Under the pieces are notes generated by a model, which saw only the letters and a program-made list of their open reading frames with translations, ran no database searches and was not told the DNA's origin. Below, piece by piece: positions 18,944 through 27,906 of a stretch of 64,000 bases of DNA. Position 1 is the first letter of the stretch, and every line of letters starts with the position of its first letter. Position numbers and translations under genes: made by a program. Source of the stretch: KBS50 sp042666615. Lineage in GTDB: Bacteria; Actinomycetota; Actinomycetes; Mycobacteriales; Micromonosporaceae. The stretch covers positions 14,759 to 78,758 of the forward strand of contig NZ_JBHTDD010000029.1 in assembly GCF_042666615.1 (NCBI RefSeq), in the 5' to 3' direction.

Positions 18944-20359
18944 GTGCGGGAGATGCAGGAATCGCTTGTCAGCGCCGGTGTCAGCGGACCGGGTCCGGAC
19001 CTTGTCGTCGCCGCTGACAGCACCGCCCGTACCCTGCTCGCCGCCGCGTCCCGGGCCTTGCGCGGCGCGGACTGCGCCGACCTCGACCACCATCCGGTGT
19101 TGACCCGGTTCTGGGGCGCTCCCGAGGCGGTGCGCCGTCCCGCGGTGGTCCGGGCCGGTGCTCGCGCCGCCCTCCCGGCCGGATACGCGGGCGAGGTCGA
19201 CGCCGAACTGGTGGCCCGGTGGGTGGTCGACCACTATCCGCCGCGCCGGTATCCGGGACTGGTGGTCGGCTCGGCGCACGGCGCCGCCGTACACCTGGCG
19301 GTGGCGCTCGGGGTGCCGTGGCTGCCGGCCGGCTTCGAGATGTCGGTGGGCTGGCCGGAGGGGGCGGTCGAGGACGCCGCCGGGGCGTTGGCGCATGGTG
19401 CGGGCGTGGCCGGCCGGCTGGTCGCGGCCAACCCGGACATCGCGGTCCGGCAGGTGCACGACCCGGCCAGGCGGGGGGTGCTGGCCGGCACCGTCGTCGA
19501 CCTGATCGTTCGCTGGCGGCGGCTGCCCCGGGCGTACCGCGATTTCCTGCGGACCCGGGTGGTGCCGGGCGCCCCGGTGCTGTTGCTGCGCGACGCCCGC
19601 ACCTGGCCGGTCCTCGATCCGGGCCGGGGGCACAGCTTCCAGGTGGGTGGGCCGGGCAGCGGGCTGGATCCCGGCGACTTCGACCCGGCCAGCGACGCGC
19701 TCGACGCGGTGCTGCGGGGCGCCGGCGGCGACCGGCGCCGGTGGGATCCGCCCGGGCGGGACAGTCCGGTGGGGTACGCCGAGCAGGGGGTCGAGCCGGA
19801 GTTCGAGGCCGACGCGCGGGAGGTGTGCGGCACGTCCGGCAGCCCGCTGCACCGGGTGCTGTTCCCACGCCCGGAGGCGTTGAGCGCGGCGGTGGCGGAC
19901 ATCTACCGGAGTTGGCTGCGGTCGGCCGGCAAGACCGGCGACCGGTGCGTGGTGGAGTGCGGCCGGCTGATCGACCCGTGGCAGGTGGTGCGGGCCGGCC
20001 TGGTGCCGTACTGGTGCGAGAGTTCCACGGTCCGGGCGGTGACCGGGGCGGAGTGGTGGCTGGCCGGTAGCGCGCCGTTCAGTTCGGTTGACGTCCTTCC
20101 CGAACCGCCGGGGCTGGCGTCCCCCGTGGTCGCCGGTCTGCCGCAGTGGCTCGCCGTGGCGTCGTTCGGGCGCAGGCGGCGTGCCGTGGACCGGTTGGCC
20201 GCCCGGGGTTACCCCGTCACCGGAGTGCCGACCCGGCGCGCGACGGAGGTGCTGCGCGGTCAGCCCCGCGATCTGCCCGCTCCGCCCCCGCTGGGAGTGC
20301 TGGCCGCGCTGTCCGGGTTGCGGGTCGGCGGCACCCCGCACGGCCTGCTGGTCTGCTGA
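18944..20359 (+). CDS. Conserved hypothetical protein, 471 residues
   Basis: I do not recognise a domain. GC3 bias is strong and the GTG at 18944 follows GAGGGGTGGA, so the gene is real. Segments such as YPGLVVGSAHGAAVHLAVALGVPWLP and VVPGAPVLLLRDARTWPV alternate hydrophobic strands with Gly/Ala helices and look like a Rossmann-type alpha/beta fold with no clear nucleotide motif. Cysteine occurs in RCVVECGRLIDPWQVVRAGLVPYWCES near 340-370. It lies alone between the ThDP enzyme and the sigma factor, all on the same strand. Confidence 0.7.
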   Translation: MREMQESLVSAGVSGPGPDLVVAADSTARTLLAAASRALRGADCADLDHHPVLTRFWGAPEAVRRPAVVRAGARAALPAGYAGEVDAELVARWVVDHYPPRRYPGLVVGSAHGAAVHLAVALGVPWLPAGFEMSVGWPEGAVEDAAGALAHGAGVAGRLVAANPDIAVRQVHDPARRGVLAGTVVDLIVRWRRLPRAYRDFLRTRVVPGAPVLLLRDARTWPVLDPGRGHSFQVGGPGSGLDPGDFDPASDALDAVLRGAGGDRRRWDPPGRDSPVGYAEQGVEPEFEADAREVCGTSGSPLHRVLFPRPEALSAAVADIYRSWLRSAGKTGDRCVVECGRLIDPWQVVRAGLVPYWCESSTVRAVTGAEWWLAGSAPFSSVDVLPEPPGLASPVVAGLPQWLAVASFGRRRRAVDRLAARGYPVTGVPTRRATEVLRGQPRDLPAPPPLGVLAALSGLRVGGTPHGLLVC

Positions 20360-20622
20360 ATCGCGGCGTCCACCCGGGCCGCGGTGATGTTGGCCGCTCC
20401 CGCGTGGTCAAACGACCCCGAGAAAACCTCGTCTCGTGATTGAGTACCTACGAAGCGGGAACGTGACTGGCTGCGACGAGCCGAGCACGCGAAGTCATCG
20501 CATGCTGCCATGGGGCCGTCGACAATCCGTCACACGGTCGCTTTCGGTCCGGTCTGTGGCAGCAGCACGCCAGAGACCGGTTCCGCAGCCTGGTCGGGGG
20601 ACCTCAGGCGAGGGAGGCGCGG

Positions 20623-21759
20623 ATGTTCGGACAGACCACCACACCGGCACCGACGGAGCGCGGGCTGGAAGATCTGGACGCGGCGGCGCTTGCGTACGCC
20701 GCCCGCATCGAGGGGTTGCCCCCCGAGCGGCGGCAGGAGGCGCGGGACGACCTCGTGCGCTTCGCGATGCCGTTCGCGGGTCGGCTGGCCCGGCGGTACC
20801 GCGGGCGCGGGGAGCCGTTGGAGGACCTGGAACAGGTCGCCCGGCTCGGCCTGGTCAACGCGGTCGACCGGTACGACCCGGAACGCGGCTCGTTCACCGC
20901 GTACGCCGCCATCACCATCGTCGGTGAGATAAAACGGCACTTTCGGGACCGGACCTGGGGGGTGCACGTGCCGCGCCGGTTGCGTGACCTGATCCTCGAG
21001 GTCGGTCAGGCCACCGCGGCATTGACAAGCGAACTGTCCCGGGCGCCGACCGTCGCCGAGTTGGCCGAGCGGCTGGAGACGCCGGAGCCGGAGATCCTCG
21101 CGGCCCTGGAGTCGGCCGCCGGCTACAGCCCGGCCTCGTTGAACGCGCCGGTGGGCGGGGAGAGTTCCGCCGAGTTCGGCGATCTGGTCGGCGAGTCGGA
21201 CAACGCCCTGGAATCGGTCGACGACCGGGTGACGGTGAGTGGGCTGCTCGGTCGGCTGCCCTGGCGGGAGCGGCGCATCCTCGCCATGCGGTTCTACGGC
21301 AACCAGACGCAGGCCGAGATCGCCGCCCGGTTCGGCATCTCCCAGATGCACGTGTCCCGGCTGCTGTCCCGGGCCCTGACCTGGCTGCGCCAGTCCATGC
21401 TGGCGGACGCTCCGGCGCCGTGGCAGACCGGTACCGTCGATGCCGCGCCGCCCCGGATGCGGTTGGTCGTGCACCGTTCGGGCGACCGGGTCATGCTCGA
21501 GGTCGGTGGTGACATCGACAAGGAGGGCGCCGACCAACTCCGGCAGGCGCTCACCGACGCGGTCAGCACGGGACATCCCGCCGAGGTGGTGGTCGACCTC
21601 GCCCACGTCGCGACCGTCGAACCGGGTGCCGCCGCCGCGCTTGTCGCCGGCCGCGAGGCGGCGTTGCGGGCCGGTATCCCGCTGCGGCTGGCCCGGCCCG
21701 GCCCGGCGGTCCGAGCCTCGCTCGGCGCGGCCGGTCTGGCCGCCAGAGTCCCCGGCTGA
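20623..21759 (+). CDS. SigB/SigF-family sigma factor fused to a C-terminal STAS domain
   Basis: This 378-residue protein has sigma-70 region 2 (LEDLEQVARLGLVNAVDRYDP, ~60-110), region 3 (PRRLRDLILEVG, RAPTVAELAERL) and region 4 (LPWRERRILAMRFYGNQTQAEIAARFGISQMHVSRLLSRA, ~205-255). A further ~100 residues read MRLVVHRSGDRVMLEVGGDID and VVVDLAHVATVEPGAAAALV, a STAS (anti-anti-sigma) domain. The normal phospho-Ser position after the conserved Asp-Leu strand reads VEPGA, so it probably cannot be phosphorylated. GGGAGG precedes the ATG. No anti-sigma kinase gene adjoins. Confidence 0.9.
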   Translation: MFGQTTTPAPTERGLEDLDAAALAYAARIEGLPPERRQEARDDLVRFAMPFAGRLARRYRGRGEPLEDLEQVARLGLVNAVDRYDPERGSFTAYAAITIVGEIKRHFRDRTWGVHVPRRLRDLILEVGQATAALTSELSRAPTVAELAERLETPEPEILAALESAAGYSPASLNAPVGGESSAEFGDLVGESDNALESVDDRVTVSGLLGRLPWRERRILAMRFYGNQTQAEIAARFGISQMHVSRLLSRALTWLRQSMLADAPAPWQTGTVDAAPPRMRLVVHRSGDRVMLEVGGDIDKEGADQLRQALTDAVSTGHPAEVVVDLAHVATVEPGAAAALVAGREAALRAGIPLRLARPGPAVRASLGAAGLAARVPG

Positions 21760-21766
21760 CGACCGT

Positions 21767-23746
21767 TCAGGAGGGGCGCTCATCGGTACCCTCCGCCCCC
21801 CGGGCCCGCTCACCGCCGAGCGGATCCTCGTGCGGTTCGGTGGTCTCCTCGAAGGACGGCCGGCGCAGTCCCTCCGGGTCTGGCACCTGCACCGGCCGGG
21901 CCCCGGAGCGCGGGTCGGGATGGTGCTCGGTCGCCACCGGGGTGCCGTACGCGCCCTCGGTGCTCGGCGACTCCGGCTGACGCTTCTCCCGGTGCAACTC
22001 CTCGCTGAGGTGCTGGGGTGGACGGGTGCTCCGCATCGGCTCGTCCCGGAGCAGGTCGGCGACCATCGGGCCGTACTTGACGTCGAAGGCCGGCCGTTCC
22101 GAGCGGATCCGCGGGAGCCGGTCGAAGTTGCGCAGCGGGGGCGGGCACGTGGTGGCCCACTCCAGGCTGTTGCCGAACCCCCAGGGGTCGTTCACGGTGA
22201 CCGTCTGCCCGAAGCGCCACGACTTCCACACGTTGTAGACGAAGAACAGGGTGGACACGCCGAGGATGAACGATCCCACCGTGGAGACCATGTTGAGCGT
22301 GGTGAATCCGTCGCTGGGCAGGTAGTCGGCGTACCTCCGGGGCATGCCCTCGGTGCCCAGCCAGTGCTGCACCAGGAAGGTCGCGTGGAAGCCCACGAAC
22401 ATGGTCCAGAAGTGGGCCTTGCCGAGCCGCTCGTCGAGCAGCCGGCCGGTCATCTTCGGGAACCAGAAGTAGACGCCGGCGAAGACGGCGAACACGATCG
22501 TGCCGAACAGCACGTAGTGGAAGTGCGCTACCACGAAGTAGGTGTCGGTGACGTGCCAGTCCACCGGCGGGCTGGCCAGCAGCACCCCGGTGAGGCCACC
22601 GAGCAGGAAGGTGACCAGGAAGCCGACGGCGAACAGCATCGGCGTCTCGAAGGTGAGCTGCCCCTTCCACAGGGTGCCGGTCCAGTTGAAGAACTTGACC
22701 CCGGTGGGCACCGCGATCAGGTAGCTGAGGAACGAGAAGAACGGCAGCAACACCTGTCCGGTGCCGAACATGTGGTGCGCCCAGACGCTCATCGACAGGA
22801 CCGTGATCGCGATGGTGGCCGCGACCAGCCCCTTGTAGCCGAATATCGGCTTACGGGCGAACACCGGGATGACCTCGGTGATGATGCCGAAGAACGGCAG
22901 CGCGACGATGTAGACCTCGGGGTGACCGAAGAACCAGAACAGGTGTTGCCAGAGCATCGGACCGCTGGTGCTCGGGTCGTAGACGTGGGCACCGAGGAGG
23001 CGGTCCGCGGCGAGCGCCAACAGCGCGGCGGCCAGCAGGGGAAAGACCAGCAGCACGAGCACCGAGGTGAGCAGGATGTTCCAGGTGAAGATCGGCATCC
23101 GGAACATCGTCATGCCGGGCGCGCGCAGGGTGAGGATGGTGGTGATCATGTTTACCGCACCCAGGATGGTGCCCAGGCCGGAGATCACCAGCCCGATGAT
23201 CCACATGTTCGCGCCGACGCCGGGGGTGTGTGCGCTGAGGCTGAGCGGGGTGTACGCGGTCCACCCGAAATCGGGCCAGCCGCCGGGGGTGAGCAGACCG
23301 GCGACGGCCAGGCCGCCGCCGAGGAGATAGAGCCAGTACGCGAACGAGTTCAGCCGGGGGAACGACACGTCCGGCGCGCCGATCTGCAGCGGCACGATGT
23401 AGTTCGCGAAGGCGAACAGGATCGGGGTGGCGAACAGCAGCAGCATGATCGTGCCGTGCATGGTGAACAGCTGGTTGTACTGCTCAGGGGAGAGGAACTG
23501 GAGCCCCGCACGGGCCAGCTCGGCCCGCATCAGCAGGGCCATGAAGCCGCCGACCACGAAGAACCCGAAGGCCGTGGTCAGGTAGAGCAACCCGATCTGC
23601 TTCGCGTCGGTGGTGCGCAGCAACCGGGTCAGGGCGTTGCCGGGCACCGCCTCGCGGATCGGACCCGGATAGCCGCCGACCTGCGCCGGCGCCAGGATGA
23701 CCGGCCCGTGGTCCCGTTGCGGCTCGGTGGTCACCCGCTTCGCCAT
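21767..23746 (-). CDS. ctaD: Cytochrome c oxidase subunit I (aa3 type)
   Basis: This 659-residue protein has twelve membrane helices. Haem/copper ligands are visible: TMHGTIM (haem a), WFFGHPEVYI (Cu-B His with cross-linked Tyr), VWAHHMF (Cu-B) and VAHFHYVLFG (both haems). It couples cytochrome c oxidation to O2 reduction and proton pumping. The C-terminal ~85 residues after KYGPMVADLL are charged and Pro-rich, longer than usual. No ctaC, ctaE or qcr genes adjoin, so this is a stand-alone copy, possibly a paralogue. It is convergent with the sigma-STAS gene, with a 7-bp gap. Confidence 0.95.
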   Translation of the reverse strand: MAKRVTTEPQRDHGPVILAPAQVGGYPGPIREAVPGNALTRLLRTTDAKQIGLLYLTTAFGFFVVGGFMALLMRAELARAGLQFLSPEQYNQLFTMHGTIMLLLFATPILFAFANYIVPLQIGAPDVSFPRLNSFAYWLYLLGGGLAVAGLLTPGGWPDFGWTAYTPLSLSAHTPGVGANMWIIGLVISGLGTILGAVNMITTILTLRAPGMTMFRMPIFTWNILLTSVLVLLVFPLLAAALLALAADRLLGAHVYDPSTSGPMLWQHLFWFFGHPEVYIVALPFFGIITEVIPVFARKPIFGYKGLVAATIAITVLSMSVWAHHMFGTGQVLLPFFSFLSYLIAVPTGVKFFNWTGTLWKGQLTFETPMLFAVGFLVTFLLGGLTGVLLASPPVDWHVTDTYFVVAHFHYVLFGTIVFAVFAGVYFWFPKMTGRLLDERLGKAHFWTMFVGFHATFLVQHWLGTEGMPRRYADYLPSDGFTTLNMVSTVGSFILGVSTLFFVYNVWKSWRFGQTVTVNDPWGFGNSLEWATTCPPPLRNFDRLPRIRSERPAFDVKYGPMVADLLRDEPMRSTRPPQHLSEELHREKRQPESPSTEGAYGTPVATEHHPDPRSGARPVQVPDPEGLRRPSFEETTEPHEDPLGGERARGAEGTDERPS

Positions 23747-23870
23747 CTGCTCTCACCCCGTCCCGTCGGCACAACGGACGGGCGTGGCTACCCGGTGGTG
23801 GGGGGCCGAAACCCGGCAGTTCGGGAATTTCCTCGCTAGGGGAGCGGCACGGACACCGAGTCACGGGGGA

Positions 23871-24344
23871 TCAGCGTCGGGACGATCCGTTCCGGCTGCC
23901 GAGGGCGCCCAGCGCCAGCATGCCGCCGCCGGACACCGCGTGCAGCCACCCGTCGGCCCGGCCCAGCGGCATCAGGTTGGCCCCGCTGTCCGGGGCGATC
24001 GCCAGGCCGGCCAGCCAGAGCCCCAGGTAGGCGGCCCCGCCGCCGAGGAGATAGATCCGGGCGCCGCGGCCCGTCCGGCCGAGCAGCAGGCCGGCCACCC
24101 CGAAACCCAGGTGTACGGCGTTGCGCAGCACCGAAACCTGGAACGCGCCCAGCAGTTCGGCGCCGGATCCCGGTCCGGCGACCGTCATGGCCCCGACGTT
24201 GTTCGTCACCCCCGGTAGGAAGCCGAGCAGCCCGAAGACCACGAAGAGGCCCCCGAACCCCATCGCCAGCCGGCTGACCAGTGGCCGCGCGTTCGCCGGG
24301 TGCGGCCGGGCCCGGGCTCGGGCCTGGGATCTGCCGGTCACCAT
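23871..24344 (-). CDS. DUF4383 four-helix membrane protein
   Basis: This protein has ~157 residues with four predicted membrane helices: MGFGGLFVVFGLLGFLPGV, NAVHLGFGVAGLLL, IYLLGGGAAYLGLWLAGLAI and a short C-terminal one. The second helix pattern with a buried Asn/His, and LMPLGRADGWLHAV before the last helix, fit the DUF4383 family, whose function is unknown. The first ~25 residues are Arg/Ala-rich. It lies 59 bp downstream of a glycosyltransferase gene and may share its transcript. Confidence 0.75.
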   Translation of the reverse strand: MVTGRSQARARARPHPANARPLVSRLAMGFGGLFVVFGLLGFLPGVTNNVGAMTVAGPGSGAELLGAFQVSVLRNAVHLGFGVAGLLLGRTGRGARIYLLGGGAAYLGLWLAGLAIAPDSGANLMPLGRADGWLHAVSGGGMLALGALGSRNGSSRR

Positions 24345-24403
24345 CGCGCCCACCTCCGCGCGTCGGCTTCCCGTGCCGCCGTCCGGCAAACGCGGCCCGC
24401 CGG

Positions 24404-25582
24404 TCAGCCGGCGGTGGCCGCGGTCGCCGCCACCGCCGGCTCGGGGACCTGCGCGCCGCGCCGGACGTGTTCGTAGAGCGCCACGTACCTGGCGGCCATG
24501 ATGGCCGGTGTGAACCGCTGCACCGCCGCCCGCCGGCACTCCGCCTCGTCCAGCAGCTCGGCGGCCACGAGCAGGTCCGCGAGTTCCTCCTCGTCGTCGG
24601 TGAGCAGCCCGGTGCGTCCGGTGTCGATCAACTCCGGCAGGCAGCCGCGCGACGTGGCGACCACGGGCGTCCCCAGCGCCAGCGACTCCACCACCGCGGT
24701 GCCGCCCGGCTCCTCCCAACGCAGCGGGAACAGGGTCGCCCGGGCCCGGGCCACCAGATCGTCCCGCTCCCGGCCGGCGACCGTGCCGACCCACCGCACC
24801 AGGTCGCCGTCCACATGCGGGGCCACCTTGTCGTACCAGAACCGGACGTCCGGATTCTGCCGGGCCTCGTCTCCCGCGGCCGCGAGGTCCGCGGGCCGGT
24901 GGTAGGGACCGACCGGGCCGGCCAGGATCAGCGGTACGCCGGCCTGGCGGGCCAGCCGGGCGCCGGTGTCCTGGCCCTTGCCCGGCGTGATGCGGCCGAG
25001 GATGACCGCGTAGTCGTCCTTGGCCACCGGGGCCCGCCGGTCGGCTCCCACGGCGAGCGGGGTGGCCAGGTGCACGTGACCCACCGAGTGGTCGCGGAGC
25101 GCCCGCGGCGCCCGCGCCAGTTGGGACGCGGACACGCCGTTGACCCGGACCCGGTCACCGCCGTCGATGGTGCCGTACAACTCGGGGTGTTTGGCCAGGT
25201 CCCAGTGCAGCGTGTGGAGGGCGGGCACGTCGGTCGGGTGCATCGCGGCGAGGGTCGCCAGGCCGACCGCCTCGACGTGGTCGTGCACCAGGTCGATGTC
25301 GTCCCGCCGGCGCAGTGCCCGGATCACCCCGTGCTGGTGCGCCTGGGCCACCCCGGAGACCTGGTTGTAGGGCCGTTGCAGGTTGGCGAACTGACCGTCC
25401 GGAAAGACCGAGATCCGCTCCTCGGCCGGCAACGTGCTGGTCCCGACCGAGGCGAGCACCACCCGGACGTCCTGCCGGCGCAGTTCGGGGACCAGGGTGG
25501 CGATCACGTTCTCGATCCCGCCGTACCCGGGTGGCGGCACCGCGAGCCACGGTCCGGCGTTCATCAACACGGTCAGGCCCAT
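24404..25582 (-). CDS. GT4-type glycosyltransferase
   Basis: This 392-residue GT-B glycosyltransferase has an N-terminal PPPGYGGIENVIATLV acceptor segment, YAVILGRITPGKGQDTGARL opening the nucleotide-binding half, and EEPGGTAVVESLALGTPVVAT, the E-x7-E donor-sugar motif. It would transfer a sugar from an NDP-sugar. It lies 34 bp after gpgS on the same strand, so a joint role in glucosylglycerate-type solutes or a related glycoconjugate is plausible but inferred. The ATG at 25582 follows AAGGGG. Confidence 0.88.
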   Translation of the reverse strand: MGLTVLMNAGPWLAVPPPGYGGIENVIATLVPELRRQDVRVVLASVGTSTLPAEERISVFPDGQFANLQRPYNQVSGVAQAHQHGVIRALRRRDDIDLVHDHVEAVGLATLAAMHPTDVPALHTLHWDLAKHPELYGTIDGGDRVRVNGVSASQLARAPRALRDHSVGHVHLATPLAVGADRRAPVAKDDYAVILGRITPGKGQDTGARLARQAGVPLILAGPVGPYHRPADLAAAGDEARQNPDVRFWYDKVAPHVDGDLVRWVGTVAGRERDDLVARARATLFPLRWEEPGGTAVVESLALGTPVVATSRGCLPELIDTGRTGLLTDDEEELADLLVAAELLDEAECRRAAVQRFTPAIMAARYVALYEHVRRGAQVPEPAVAATAATAG

Positions 25583-25616
25583 GGGGCAACCCCTTCGACG
25601 GAGAGCCGCGGGCCCA

Positions 25617-26639
25617 TCAGGCGGCCACCTCGCGGTTGCGTTCCCGCATCAGGTCGCGCACCTCGGCCAGCGGGGGACGTTCCTGCACCGCCACGTCGGT
25701 GACGATGACCTCGCGGCTGACGTACGGGCGTTCCGGGCTGGCCGCGCCTCGCCGGAACTGGGTGAGCAGCCCGGTGGGCGGCAGCGGGTCGGTCACCCGG
25801 CCCTGCCGGTGCAACCGGGACCACGCGGTGTAGAGGATCTGGGCGGACATCCGACCGAGTGCCTCGGTGTCCTGGTGCCGGTGCAGCCGCTCGCCGAGGT
25901 CGACCTGGGCCAGGGCGTCCAGCCCCACCAGCTCCAGTAGATCGATGAGCATCGCCGTCTCCACGCCGTACCCGGAGACGAACGGCACCCGCTCCAGCAC
26001 CGAACGCCGGCCCGCGTACTCGCCGGCCAGCGGCTGGATGAAGCCGGCCAGCTCGGGCCAGAAGAGGTTGAACATCGGCCGCGCCATCAGTTCGGTGACC
26101 CGCCCGCCGCCGTCCTGCTCGACGCTGGCGGCCCGGACCAGGGGCCGGTGGTAGAAGCCCTTCACGAAGGCGACCGAAGGGTCGGTGAGCAGCGGGCCGA
26201 GCAGGCCGGTGACGAAGTGCGGGCGGAACTCCCGCAGGTCGGCGTCGATGAACGCGACGACGTCACCGCCGGCCGCGGCGAGCCCCGACCAGAGGGCGTC
26301 CCCCTTTCCGGTGAGCTGGGGCAGACCCTCGGTCATCCGGTCCTGGCTGACCACCCGGGCGCCGGAGGCGGACGCTACCGCCGCGGTGGCGTCGGTGGAC
26401 CGGGAGTCCACCACGATCAGCTCGTCGACCAACGGCACCTGATCCACCAGATGGCGCCGGATCGTCGAAACGATCGCCCCGACCGTGTTTTCTTCGTTGC
26501 GAGCGGGTATGACCACGCTGACCGCGGCGTCGCCCTTCGCCCGCAGCAATTCCGTCGCCGTCCAGTTGCCGGCGGTGCCGGTCCGGTAGCTCGACCAGGC
26601 CTCCACGGTGGGCGGGACGGTGGGTATCGAGTGCCTCAC
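25617..26639 (-). CDS. gpgS: Glucosyl-3-phosphoglycerate synthase (GT81)
   Basis: This 340-residue GT-A enzyme should move glucose from an NDP-glucose to 3-phosphoglycerate, the first step to glucosylglycerate and, in mycobacteria, to methylglucose lipopolysaccharide primers. Visible are VVIPARNEE (44-50), GKGDALW (111-117), the metal-binding DAD at 132-134 (FIDADLREF), and GYGVETAMLIDL, all typical of GpgS. The start is GTG at 26639 after a GGGGGTGG stretch. No gpgP phosphatase is seen nearby. Confidence 0.9.
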   Translation of the reverse strand: MRHSIPTVPPTVEAWSSYRTGTAGNWTATELLRAKGDAAVSVVIPARNEENTVGAIVSTIRRHLVDQVPLVDELIVVDSRSTDATAAVASASGARVVSQDRMTEGLPQLTGKGDALWSGLAAAGGDVVAFIDADLREFRPHFVTGLLGPLLTDPSVAFVKGFYHRPLVRAASVEQDGGGRVTELMARPMFNLFWPELAGFIQPLAGEYAGRRSVLERVPFVSGYGVETAMLIDLLELVGLDALAQVDLGERLHRHQDTEALGRMSAQILYTAWSRLHRQGRVTDPLPPTGLLTQFRRGAASPERPYVSREVIVTDVAVQERPPLAEVRDLMRERNREVAA

Positions 26640-26743
26640 GGGCCACCCCCGGTTAGTTGATCCTGAACAAGTAATGCCCAGCGAAACGTGTTTTCCCCGT
26701 CCTCGGGATGGTTAACCGTGATCATCCTCATTGGTGATCTTCG

Positions 26744-26749
26744 TAGGAT
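26744..26749 (+). promoter_or_regulatory. -10 box TAGGAT upstream of the Gfo/Idh operon
   Basis: TAGGAT with a 6-nt spacer puts transcription start at the ATG of a 29-codon leader frame (26756). This is the best promoter candidate in the divergent gpgS-Gfo/Idh interval (26640-26841). Confidence 0.5.
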
Positions 26750-26755
26750 GGCGGC

Positions 26756-26845
26756 ATGAGGGTGTCGCCACGAGGGAAAGGTGCGGCACACGAGCGGCAA
26801 GCCGGACGAGCGGGCCGTCGGGTGTATTGGGGGTCGATCGGGTGA
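26756..26845 (+). CDS. Possible 29-residue leaderless leader peptide
   Basis: ATG lies 6 nt after TAGGAT. The frame runs 29 codons (MRVSPRGKGAAHERQ and on) to a TGA that overlaps the GTG start of the oxidoreductase (GTGA). Translation of the leader could deliver ribosomes to that GTG. It is very basic. Chance overlap is possible because GC-rich frames stay open, so treat it as a candidate. Confidence 0.35.
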   Translation: MRVSPRGKGAAHERQAGRAGRRVYWGSIG

Positions 26846-27906
26846 GAAGTCGGATCGGGGTCGTCGGTGCCGGTGGTGTGGCGCAGCGGCATGTTCGGGT
26901 GCTCAGCGGTTTCTCCGACGTCGAACTGGTCTGCGTGACCGATGTGGTCCCTGAGGCGTCGGCACGGCTCGCCGACACCTGCGGCGCGCGGGCTGTGCCG
27001 GACGTCGAGGCGGTGCTCGCCGCGGGAGTGGACGCCGTGTACGTCTGTGTTCCGCCGTTCGCCCACGGCCCCGCCGAGGAAGCCGTGCTCGCCGCCGGGC
27101 TGCCGATGTTCGTGGAAAAGCCGGTCGCGGTGGACCTGGCCACCGCCGAACGGGTCGCGGCGACGGTGGCCGAGCGGGGGGTGTTGACCGCGGTCGGTCA
27201 CCACTGGCGGTACCTCTCGGTCGTGGAGCAGGCACGGTCGATTCTCGGCGACCGAGAGGTGCGGATGGTTAACGGATGGTGGCTGGACAAGGTCCCACCC
27301 GTTTCCTGGTGGGTCAAACGGGACATGTCGGGCGGACCGGTGATCGAGCAGGCGGCGCACGTCCTGGACCTCATGCGGCTGCTCACCGGGGAGGTGGCCG
27401 AGGTGACCGCGTACGGCGACGGGCGCCCGCCCGCCGTGGACGGTGCCGACATCGACGGTGTCACCGCCGCCGCGCTCCGCTTCGCCAGCGGCGCGGTCGG
27501 CACGCTCGGGTCGGCCTGCGTGCTCGGCTGGAAGCAGCGCGCGGCGGTGGAGATCCTCGCCGACGGGCTGGCACTCACCGTCGGCGAACAGGAACTCGTC
27601 GTCCGGGACGCGGACGGGGAACGGACCGTCCCCGGCGATCCGGACGCGGCCCGGACCGCGGTGGACCGGGCCTTCGTGGACGCGGTGCGCGGCCTCGGCC
27701 ACGACATCCGGGTCAGCTATCCGGAGGCGGTCGCCACCCACCGGGTGGCCACCGCCGTGGCCGAGTCCGCGTGGACCGGCCGCCCGGTCCACCTGGACCG
27801 GCCTGAGCCGGCCCCGGCCGGCCCCGGCGTCACGTCGCGGGAGGCCGCGGAGGTCACCGGGCGGGAGCCGGTGAACGTCACCGGGCGGGAGCCCGCGGAT
27901 GGCTGA
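26842..27906 (+). CDS. Gfo/Idh/MocA-family oxidoreductase
   Basis: This 354-residue NAD(P)-dependent dehydrogenase has an N-terminal Rossmann fold IGVVGAGGVAQRHVRVL, then MFVEKPVAVD (the EKP motif with catalytic Lys) and a C-terminal alpha/beta domain with GGPVIEQAAHVLDLMRLL. Substrates of the family are sugars, inositols or related polyols. The GTG at 26842 follows GGGGG and starts the Rossmann strand. The C-terminus has a near repeat VTGREPVNVTGREP coded by about 24-bp units. The 3' end overlaps the next dehydrogenase by 8 bp, so the two probably act in one pathway. Confidence 0.88.
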   Translation: MRSRIGVVGAGGVAQRHVRVLSGFSDVELVCVTDVVPEASARLADTCGARAVPDVEAVLAAGVDAVYVCVPPFAHGPAEEAVLAAGLPMFVEKPVAVDLATAERVAATVAERGVLTAVGHHWRYLSVVEQARSILGDREVRMVNGWWLDKVPPVSWWVKRDMSGGPVIEQAAHVLDLMRLLTGEVAEVTAYGDGRPPAVDGADIDGVTAAALRFASGAVGTLGSACVLGWKQRAAVEILADGLALTVGEQELVVRDADGERTVPGDPDAARTAVDRAFVDAVRGLGHDIRVSYPEAVATHRVATAVAESAWTGRPVHLDRPEPAPAGPGVTSREAAEVTGREPVNVTGREPADG

